DNA of 64,000 bases, from NCBI RefSeq assembly GCF_028583425.1, contig NC_072790.1:63760052-63824051 (forward strand), given 5' to 3'. Source of the DNA: Eublepharis macularius. Its lineage: Eukaryota; Chordata; Lepidosauria; Squamata; Eublepharidae. The notes under the pieces are model-generated. The model searched no databases and had not been told where the DNA came from. It saw nothing but the letters and a program-made list of their open reading frames with translations. This document shows, piece by piece, positions 61,901 through 64,000 of the stretch; the first letter of the stretch is position 1, and every line of letters begins with the position of its first letter. The translations under genes were made by a program, and so were the position numbers.

Positions 61901-63370
61901 GGTGGCATCTACCTCCATGTTTCTATTGCCTTGGATTTAAGATTATAGATTGTAAATTGAATTTCAACTGTTAGGTCATTATGCTTTAGAAAAGAAATAT
62001 TTTCAATACATAGGCATAATCACTTTAGACAGAATTACCTTACTTGGCTCCACAGGGAAAAGTGCAATTTGCTCGTTCTGGGAGGTGACTAGTTAGAGCC
62101 AAATGGCTTTGACAGGCTTCCTCGTGCTCAGTGTTCCACTGTCAACTCCAGGCCCAGTTGCCACTGCTATACCCCACTGATTCCAACTGTGAAGCACCCT
62201 GTCTTTGCGGAGAAGCTACAGTGGTGGCTTCAGAAAGCTGAATCTTGGGAGATGCGCAGCAGACACTCAGCTTGAGCACTGGGCTTAAGGCCTGAATTAG
62301 AGAGGGGGTGGGGCAGCAGCATCTTTACCTGTGAGCTCAAGTCACTTCATCCCCAGCAATGTCAGCTGGTTGTGTCTAACTGCTCCCACTTCCTCCATTT
62401 CCCCCTCCTCATTGGTGATTTTTACTATAAAAACATGGGATATTTCATCTTTATAGCATCTGAAGAAGTAAGCTTTGATTCCCAAAAGCTCAGGCTGGAA
62501 TATACGTTATTGGTCCTTTGAGGTACTATGGGACTCCTCTTTTATTTTGCTACAATAGAGTTGCATAAGCTGCTCCTCTAGAATTAAAGGGGACAACCTG
62601 AGAGAATCGGCCACTAAGACAAACTCCCCTGCCCCCAAACTATGCATCCTCCCAAGCTAATTCTTCCTCCAAAGGTCATTCAAGCCGGACATGGGCTGCG
62701 GACAGATCCTACAGGTGAGAGCAAACTAGGCCTGAATAATGTGCACCTTCCATTCTTTCCCCTGCTTTGGTCTCCTGCCTGTACAGAAGCAGCCTTCATA
62801 ATTTCCCTTCAGCCTAAACTCCAGCAAATGGCTGAGAGGTCCAGCTGCATGTTTTTCACTGATAACCAGCGTTGCTGGCAATGTTAGGCCCGTGAAGACC
62901 CTTGGTCCCCACCGAGCAGGAAGGCTGATGTACAGAGGTCTCTGATACGGCACACCTATTTGGCCAGTAAGGGGTCATGGATAAATCATCAATTATCTGC
63001 ATAATAGGAGCAATCCTGTTGCCTCTGTTCAAATTGTATAAATCACATTTTATAAAAAAAAAATATAGCATGTGCGTTATTCACTGAGAAAATTTATAGC
63101 ATGTTTGTGTGTGTTTTTCATACTGCTGTTGTTTGATTGACAGGAAAATTCCGAGAAGAATTTAAAGCAGCATTTTCTTGCTGCTGTGGCTTTGGCATTA
63201 GCCACCACCAAGACGAACGAGGCAGGGGACGGGCAAGCACAGAGAGTCGAAAATCCTTGACCACCCAGCTCAGCAACATTGATCATGCTTCAAAGCTGTC
63301 AGAGCATGTTGCACTGACCAGTATAAGCACACTGCCAGCCAATGGCACTGGACCAATGCACACCTGGTAG
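22578..63370 (+). CDS. HCRTR2: Orexin (hypocretin) receptor type 2, complete gene, 7 coding exons
   Basis: Rhodopsin-class G-protein-coupled receptor for the neuropeptides orexin-A and orexin-B. In vertebrates it acts at the neuronal plasma membrane, couples mainly to Gq, and supports wakefulness. Seven exons join to 1338 nt, 445 residues plus stop; the human protein has 444. Visible landmarks are an acidic N-terminal segment (DYDEEEFLRYLW), NWS and NDT glycosylation sites, helix 1 with GN, DRW at the end of helix 3, CYLP in helix 6, NPIIY in helix 7 and a CCC palmitoylation cluster in the tail. Gln136-Thr137 match the Gln-Thr pair of type 2 receptors, where type 1 has Ala at the second position, so HCRTR1 is unlikely. 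An in-frame TAG at 22569 fixes the start near 22578. All introns have GT/AG ends, reading frame is kept at every junction, and no transposon interrupts an exon. Product assignment is very secure. Confidence 0.98.
22807..24820 (+). other. HCRTR2 intron 1, proximal part
   Basis: No transposon recognised in the first 2 kb of the 21.6-kb intron 1 (22807-44391). A short tandem pattern (acagttacccat) lies near 23397-23425. Confidence 0.5.
24821..25046. mobile_element. hAT-like element (TAGGGTTGCCAG family)
   Basis: Starts CTAGGGCTGCCAGCTC and ends TTTGGCACCTTA. Flanking gtattccc occurs on both sides (24813-24820 and 25047-25054). The interior matches the 15458 copy, e.g. gtataatgccatagggtcca and ccattttccccaggggaact. 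Located in HCRTR2 intron 1. Confidence 0.75.
26092..26885 (-). mobile_element. CR1 LINE fragment
   Basis: Reads gaatcattgaattgtgg and aaaggtcatctagtcca at its left, the typical 3' end of CR1 in reverse. It proceeds through coding-derived sequence (ctcctctccaggctatacat, tggtgcccaaaactgaacag). Open frames are broken. In HCRTR2 intron 1. Confidence 0.75.
27191..27576. mobile_element. hAT-like foldback element (CAGGGCTTTTTTTC family), long form
   Basis: Perfect 8-bp duplication gtgtggcc at 27183-27190 and 27577-27584. It shares with the 6691 copy the segment gtcactttgggtcagctgg and a following G-run. It has additional left-end sequence with an alternating purine-pyrimidine stretch (tgtgcatgcacaaagtgcac). 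Hairpin arms of about 45-60 bp lie around 27400-27510. Confidence 0.8.
28482..28691. mobile_element. Foldback element, CTGAGAGCCAAGCTACAAG family
   Basis: 210 bp, almost entirely two ~95-bp arms (gacgcctgacacaggttgg ... ccaacctgtgtcaggc) around a short loop with a second gcttggctctc. The best preserved copy. In HCRTR2 intron 1. Confidence 0.75.
28850..28995 (+). mobile_element. Old tRNA-derived SINE fragment
   Basis: agagccagtgtgctatagag resembles an A-box region and acccagtgtcaaatcctcac a B-box region, followed by gggccagttgctttctctca. Diverged. Confidence 0.45.
29748..30007. mobile_element. hAT-like foldback element (CAGGGCTTTTTTTC family)
   Basis: Perfect 8-bp duplication gtgttaat at 29740-29747 and 30008-30015. 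The left end has one change (CAGAGC). Two ~90-bp arms meet near 29880, so almost the whole element can fold into one hairpin. Confidence 0.82.
30530..30603. repeat. Local 44-bp-period direct duplication
   Basis: A 30-bp identical segment beginning gtacatgtaaatttcaccaa occurs at 30530-30559 and 30574-30603. Confidence 0.85.
30720..30801. repeat. (TTAC)n microsatellite
   Basis: About 20 copies of ttac with one slip (ttaacttac), adjoining the 3' side of the L2-like LINE. Confidence 0.95.
30805..32320 (-). mobile_element. L2-like LINE fragment split by a hAT-like element
   Basis: Left part (about 30805-31046) is a LINE 3' region adjoining the (TTAC)n tract. The right part (31849-32320) has ccgcagagtgcaaatgtcac, ggcagagagttccatcaggc, gatcataaagggccttaaag and gagccagtgcagctgg, the reverse of an L2-type terminal region. 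The hAT-like element 31047-31840 interrupts it. Confidence 0.65.
31047..31840. mobile_element. GC-rich palindromic hAT-like element (TAGAGATGGGCATGAA family)
   Basis: 794 bp, with termini TAGAGACAGGCACGAA and TTCATGCCCATCTCTA and a perfect 8-bp duplication aatggtac (31039-31046 and 31841-31848). The interior is a multi-layer palindrome. It includes cagtttaaagggccct arms and a ~290-bp inverted repeat that opens cttaccttgccct (about 31316) and closes agggcaaggtaag (about 31605). Long open frames occur on both strands only because of the GC-rich palindrome; no domain is visible. It splits an L2-like LINE. Confidence 0.8.
32321..34488 (+). other. HCRTR2 intron 1, unassigned stretch
   Basis: AT-rich unique-looking DNA with minor tandem runs (ctatatatgtt at 33855-33890; tacacagat at about 33980-34015). 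No coding exon or known repeat seen. The unassigned intron 1 stretches 25055-26091, 27585-28481, 30016-30719, 35371-36899, 37721-38732 and 40456-42749 look the same. Confidence 0.45.
34500..34700 (-). mobile_element. Repeat with GTGCTACTGGACTC module, 12-bp target duplication
   Basis: gagtccagcagcacctttaa...cataagctttcgagaac...gtgctactggactc...cagactaacacggctaa. It is framed by tcattgatcagc on both sides (about 34489-34500 and 34699-34710). The duplication length favours a retroposon. The family is ubiquitous in sauropsid genomes; I cannot name it with certainty. Confidence 0.55.
35226..35370 (+). repeat. Repeat with GTGCTACTGGACTC module (diverged)
   Basis: Shows tctgacaagggaagctttgg, cttgaaagctcataccctgg and ttctactacagaccaacaca, the same ordered modules as the 52126 copy. 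A further partial copy lies at 34880-34980 (gtctttaaggttctgctgga). Confidence 0.5.
36900..37720 (-). mobile_element. L2-like LINE, reverse transcriptase C-terminus
   Basis: On the minus strand a decayed C-terminal segment is readable: LPISYRAQLKVLVITYKALH, LGPSYLRDCLSPYILP, SSEQGLLQVLPACG, LPEAIRKALTPLAFHK. This matches the familiar L2/CR1-group layout. The left part (gactcaaggcagattacaca) is the 3' UTR. Confidence 0.72.
38733..39273. mobile_element. hAT-like element with CAGTGTTCCC ends
   Basis: 541 bp. The left end is CAGTGTTCCCGCTAA and the right end TTAGAGGGAACATTG, an imperfect terminal inverted repeat of 15 bp. Flanks share cagatc (gtcagatc before, gcagatca after). Inside are repeated copies of gctcaca(g). 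A reversed piece of its right part recurs at 51283-51355. Confidence 0.65.
39303..39460. repeat. Repeat with GTGCTACTGGACTC module
   Basis: attcaagtccagtagcacct at left and a diverged inverse cttgttggactttaag at right around tctgagagtcaaagctccct. Foldback arrangement; starts 30 bp after the 38733 element. Confidence 0.5.
39975..40205 (-). mobile_element. tRNA-derived SINE, family A
   Basis: Reverse orientation with ataacattcaatttacatacc tail, gaggtcggtggggctgagag body and aaacaaacccggttctc B-box region. The promoter end is truncated near the actagcatgctagt palindrome. Confidence 0.7.
40250..40455. mobile_element. Fragment of a CAGGGCCGGTGC-type hAT-like element
   Basis: Begins CAGGGCCGGTGCATTCATGG like the 51067 element, then about 200 bp of GC-rich DNA. 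A matching right end was not found. The open frames on the minus strand here reflect GC content. Confidence 0.4.
42750..43037 (-). mobile_element. tRNA-derived SINE, Sauria-SINE-like
   Basis: On the minus strand it reads gccccatggcacagagtggtaaac (A-box region) and ctgagttcaatcctgg (B-box region). It ends with a conserved body at left (aggtagtcccctgtgcaagc, ccatggggggacttcgtatc). The family name is from memory of lizard repeats; the SINE call itself is firmer. An (AAAT)n tract adjoins its promoter end. Confidence 0.6.
43051..43097. repeat. (AAAT)n microsatellite
   Basis: Tandem aaat with one interruption, next to the promoter end of the Sauria-like SINE. Confidence 0.9.
43240..43905 (-). mobile_element. 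L2-like LINE, reverse transcriptase C-terminus
   Basis: Closely related to 36900-37720. The minus strand reads AYLRDCLTPYVPPRQL, CSSEQGLLQVPACTW, AFSVVAPTMWNGLPEEVR and HKQCKTELFKKAF. The left part has gactcaaggcggattacata. In HCRTR2 intron 1, ending about 490 bp before exon 2. Confidence 0.75.
44392..44570 (+). CDS. HCRTR2: HCRTR2 coding exon 2
   Basis: Preceded by the acceptor aactcag and followed by the donor gtatcg. It encodes residues 77-136: the end of helix 1, intracellular loop 1 (VWKNHHMRT), helix 2 (NYFIVNLSLADVL), extracellular loop 1, and the start of helix 3 with the disulfide cysteine in SLCKVIPYLQ. The last codon is Gln136, the ligand-pocket glutamine of helix 3. The donor is phase 0. 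WFLGNSLC differs slightly from the human WFFGQSLC. Confidence 0.97.
45250..45488 (+). mobile_element. tRNA-derived SINE, family A
   Basis: Starts gagagccaatttggtgtagtg, with B-box-like aggttttattcccc and tail ggtatataaatagaatg. In HCRTR2 intron 2. A second, older tRNA-type repeat in reverse may follow at about 45500-45690. Confidence 0.75.
46597..46673. repeat. (TCAA)n microsatellite
   Basis: About 19 perfect tcaa units, probably expanded from the LINE tail that it borders. Confidence 0.95.
46597..47210 (-). mobile_element. Non-LTR LINE 3' end with (TCAA)n tail
   Basis: A 77-bp perfect (TCAA)n tract at 46597-46673 borders ttttattgatactgtttatg. On the minus strand, broken frames read AKETLEHILEF and YCPLYQETCLKIISPLLTRY, resembling the cysteine/histidine C-terminal region of R2/R4-type LINEs. 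Clade is uncertain. Confidence 0.5.
47458..47701 (+). CDS. HCRTR2: HCRTR2 coding exon 3
   Basis: Begins after ttcgtag with TVSVSVSVLTLS, the rest of helix 3. Thr137 beside Gln136 is the type-2-specific residue. It continues through ALDRWYAICHP (the DRW variant of DRY typical of orexin receptors), intracellular loop 2, helix 4 (IIIIWIVSCIIMIPQAIV) and extracellular loop 2 with the NKT sequon and the disulfide cysteine in FTVCDEHWG. The donor is gtgagt, phase 1. Confidence 0.97.
47702..51058 (+). other. HCRTR2 intron 3, proximal part
   Basis: Mostly unassigned DNA containing the palindromic repeat at 48799-48881. No exon-like conserved frame is visible between exons 3 and 4. Confidence 0.5.
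48799..48881. repeat. Short palindromic repeat (gcaatcctaagcagagtta family)
   Basis: Same family as 56341-56429, with arms aatgcaatcctaaacaagtt and its diverged inverse ending ggattgcact, and a core tccactgaagtcagtagg. Confidence 0.6.
51991..52122. repeat. Left arm of a long inverted repeat
   Basis: tactaaaaggaatgacagga...tgggctccattgaaatgcat...aacacaaaaaaa. Its reverse complement recurs at 52848-52982 with moderate divergence. Arm length is about 130 bp and the spacer about 725 bp. Confidence 0.75.
52126..52258 (+). repeat. Repeat with GTGCTACTGGACTC module, nested
   Basis: gaagaagtgagctatggctc, atgaaagctcataccctatc, gtcttataggtgctactgga and cagataaacacggctaccca appear in order. Located between the inverted arms of the 51067-53675 element. 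Confidence 0.65.
52265..52800. repeat. Degenerate minisatellite (tgtcattcca units)
   Basis: The decamer tgtcattcca or close variants recur about every 30-40 bp, alternating with ccagagcac / ctctggggc phrases, giving a composite unit of roughly 70 bp and seven to eight units. It is open in some frames but with no conserved domain. Flanked by the inverted arms 51991-52122 and 52848-52982. Confidence 0.7.
52848..52982. repeat. Right arm of a long inverted repeat
   Basis: tttttttgtgttgtgatgca...ccattatctccaatgggcct...tgtcattccttttagta, the inverse of 51991-52122. The cattgga/tccaatg motif repeats within each arm. Confidence 0.75.
53382..53590. mobile_element. Foldback element, CTGAGAGCCAAGCTACAAG family, nested
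   Basis: 209 bp with the same two-arm structure as the 28482 copy and the right end TTGGCTCTCAG. It lies inside the 51067-53675 element, so it is probably younger than it or was captured by it. Confidence 0.72.
54590..54815 (+). mobile_element. BovB (RTE) LINE 3' terminus
   Basis: Shares ggcagtaggaaaagaggaag and atgagatggcttgactcaat with the 14530 copy and continues to the element's 3' end (catagggtagccataagtca). In HCRTR2 intron 3. Confidence 0.75.
55070..55490 (-). mobile_element. tRNA-derived SINE, family A, split by a hAT-like element
   Basis: Tail (aac)n atttgatttatataccg at left and promoter end ccagttctccag...cactacaccaaac at right. The body is interrupted at 55155-55341 by a 179-bp hAT-like element plus its duplicated target. 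In intron 3, ending about 150 bp before exon 4. Confidence 0.8.
55155..55333. mobile_element. Small hAT-like element nested in a SINE
   Basis: 179 bp from TAGAGGTGTGTGATTTGGG to GGTGCACACTCCTA, with perfect 8-bp duplication gttattat (55147-55154 and 55334-55341). Terminal inverted sequence extends about 20 bp (aaatttgggttt shared). Removing it restores a continuous SINE. Confidence 0.82.
55642..55757 (+). CDS. HCRTR2: HCRTR2 coding exon 4
   Basis: Follows the acceptor tttctttgcag and ends CGACAG before gtaagc (phase 0). It encodes residues 218-256: the end of extracellular loop 2 (AEVYPKLYHT) and helix 5 (CFFLITYMAPLCLMVLAYLQ) into the start of intracellular loop 3 (IFHKLWCRQ). The junction codon reads Ala rather than the human Gly, a conservative change in the loop. 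Confidence 0.97.
55758..57183 (+). other. HCRTR2 intron 4
   Basis: 1426 bp, AT-rich, carrying one palindromic repeat (56341-56429). Otherwise nothing recognised. Confidence 0.6.
56341..56429. repeat. Short palindromic repeat (gcaatcctaagcagagtta family)
   Basis: About 88 bp, arms gcaatcctaagcagagttac and gtaactctgtttaggattac around tttaaatcaatagg. Further copies are at 48799-48881 and, more diverged, 3981-4065. A half copy may lie at 48968-49015. Hairpin MITE-like repeat. Confidence 0.65.
57184..57404 (+). CDS. HCRTR2: HCRTR2 coding exon 5
   Basis: Follows the acceptor ctgttag. It encodes residues 257-329 and two bases of the next codon: the long intracellular loop 3 starting IPGTSATVQRKWKPLQ, the conserved SAVAAEIKQIQARRKTARML stretch leading into helix 6, and helix 6 itself (VVLLVFALCYLPISILNVLK). 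The middle of loop 3 differs most from the human sequence. The donor is gtaatc, phase 2. Confidence 0.97.
58344..58659. mobile_element. Probable hAT-like element (TAGGGTTGCCAG family), diverged interior
   Basis: Ends TAGGGATGCCAGGT and AGTTGGCAACTCTA. Flanks share tcatcc (gtcatccg / ctcatcca). The interior includes a G-run at about 58390 and differs from the 15458 copy. In HCRTR2 intron 5. Confidence 0.5.
58925..58992. repeat. (TA)n microsatellite
   Basis: 68 bp of uninterrupted alternating TA in HCRTR2 intron 5. Confidence 0.95.
58992..59227. repeat. Inverted-repeat element with ggcttgaatccac ends
   Basis: Left end aggcttgaatccaccaagg and right end gtggatccaagcc form a ~20-bp imperfect terminal inverted repeat. 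ata lies immediately outside both ends, which would fit a 3-bp duplication of the PIF/Harbinger type, but the left flank is a TA microsatellite, so this is weak. Confidence 0.4.
59460..59660 (-). repeat. AT-rich LINE 3' UTR-like fragment
   Basis: Same family as 13380-13650, shown by ccccacctttcctccccaat and the A-rich tail region with aaaaccagagcttaaaatag. In HCRTR2 intron 5. Confidence 0.45.
60265..60386 (+). CDS. HCRTR2: HCRTR2 coding exon 6
   Basis: A long pyrimidine tract and the acceptor cttgaaag precede it. It encodes residues 330-370: VFGMFNNADDRETVYAWF (extracellular loop 3) and helix 7 (SHWLVYANSAANPIIYNFLS) with the NPxxY motif. The donor is gtaagt, phase 1. Confidence 0.97.
60387..62454 (+). 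other. HCRTR2 intron 6, proximal part
   Basis: Unassigned DNA with no recognisable repeat until about 62455; contains only short spurious frames. Confidence 0.5.
62455..62575 (+). repeat. Repeat with GTGCTACTGGACTC module (old)
   Basis: catctgaagaagtaagcttt and ggtcctttgaggtactatgg keep the family order with many changes. In HCRTR2 intron 6. Confidence 0.45.
63144..63370 (+). CDS. HCRTR2: HCRTR2 coding exon 7 (terminal)
   Basis: Follows the acceptor ttgattgacag. It encodes residues 371-445: GKFREEFKAAFSCCC (helix 8 and the palmitoylation cysteines), a diverged basic stretch (GFGISHHQDERGRGR), then the conserved tail STESRKSLTTQLSN and LTSISTLPANG, ending HTW before TAG at 63368-63370. Human ends QNW. 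The stop matches the family's normal C-terminus, so the gene is complete. Confidence 0.97.
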
Positions 63371-63722
63371 TTTCTGTGTCTTTGAACACCTTTGTAAAGT
63401 AAAACTGGTGCATCCCATTGTTCAGACCAGTAATTGCAAAACTGAGGACTCAAACAGAATGTCAGATGGTGAACTAACATGAAGCCAGGTTAACAACATG
63501 GGTCTTCTAAAATGGGCTACAGCTTTCTTTAAAAAGTATGATTTTCATATTATTTGTTTTTGGATTGTAAGAAAATATTTGAGAAGAACATTAAAAACAT
63601 TTTATATCTGTATCTTCATTGGTATGATCACCTACTGGTTTGGGGTTCTTCAACAAATAGTGCATCTATTGGCTTACAAAAAAATCTCAAAATATTTCAC
63701 CAAGCAAAAAAATACAAGGGTA
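63371..63722 (+). other. HCRTR2: HCRTR2 3' UTR (proximal part)
   Basis: Non-coding sequence directly after the stop codon, AT-rich toward its end. An ATTAAA hexamer near 63589 could serve as a weak polyadenylation signal, and no AATAAA stands out. A repeat begins at about 63723. The true transcript end is not visible. Confidence 0.5.
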
Positions 63723-63930
63723 GAATTGCAGGATATGAGTCCAGTGGCACCTTGCAGGCTAACAAGATTTTCAGAGTGTAAACGTTCAAGAATCCGAGCT
63801 CCCTTCTTCAGACACTCAAAGAAGGGAGCTCTGATTTTTGACAGCTTACACTCTGAAAATCTTGTAGGTCTGTAAGGTGCCACTGGACTCAAATCTTGAT
63901 GTTCTACTGCAGACCAACATGGCTACCCAC
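63723..63930 (+). repeat. Repeat with GTGCTACTGGACTC module, foldback form
   Basis: Left arm gagtccagtggcaccttgca and right arm gtaaggtgccactggactca, plus an inner hairpin (agctcccttcttcagac / tcaaagaagggagct) and the end gaccaacatggctaccca. It lies about 350 bp after the HCRTR2 stop and may be within the 3' UTR. Confidence 0.6.
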
Positions 63931-64000
63931 TAGAAGTGGGCATGGACTGGGAAAACCCCACAGACCACTGGCCCGTGGTCCGTTGATTTCCACGGACCAT
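63931..64000. mobile_element. 5' end of a second TAGAGATGGGCATGAA-type element, cut by window end
   Basis: Starts TAGAAGTGGGCATGGACTGG directly after a repeat at 63723-63930 and resembles the terminus of the 31047 element. It continues with ggtccgtt...ccacggacc inverted sequence. The other end is outside the window. Confidence 0.45.

Noticed and set aside
22578..63370. HCRTR1 rather than HCRTR2
   Set aside because: The N-terminus (EEFLRYLWKEYLHPKEYEW), Thr137 after Gln136, and the C-terminal tail fit type 2.

Overview
The window is vertebrate nuclear DNA, most likely from a squamate reptile (lizard, gecko or snake). The clues are BovB LINE 3' ends, tRNA-derived SINEs of the Sauria type, CR1/L2 LINE remnants, an L1-type ORF1 and many non-autonomous hAT-like elements with 8-bp target duplications. 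The species cannot be named from the sequence alone.

The only host gene recognised is a complete, intact orexin (hypocretin) receptor type 2 gene, HCRTR2, on the + strand. Seven coding exons (22578-22806, 44392-44570, 47458-47701, 55642-55757, 57184-57404, 60265-60386, 63144-63370) join in frame through GT/AG sites into a 445-residue seven-helix receptor. Bases 1 to about 22200 are 5' flank. A CT/TA-rich stretch and a leader with short upstream ORFs precede the start codon. Intron 1 (21.6 kb) holds most of the intronic transposons. The window ends in or just after the 3' UTR.

Everything else is transposon-derived or unassigned non-coding DNA. Several layers can be dated by nesting. A 1.5-kb L1-like retrotransposon with one intact ORF1-type gene, no ORF2, a poly(A) tail and a perfect 16-bp target duplication (16576-18098) sits inside a hAT-like foldback element (16442-18281). 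A 0.8-kb GC-rich palindromic hAT-like element (31047-31840) sits inside an L2-like LINE. A 2.6-kb hAT-like element (51067-53675) carries a pair of ~130-bp inverted repeats framing a degenerate minisatellite. Small hAT-like elements have landed inside SINEs at 15458-15665 and 55155-55333. At least four hAT-like terminal families can be told apart: CAGGGCTTTTTTTC, TAGGGTTGCCAG, TAGAGATGGGCATGAA and CAGGGCCGGTGC/CAGTGTTCCC.

The strongest candidate for something undescribed is the ORF1-only L1-like element, which resembles mammalian HAL1 in layout. Next come the families of foldback elements with long internal hairpins.
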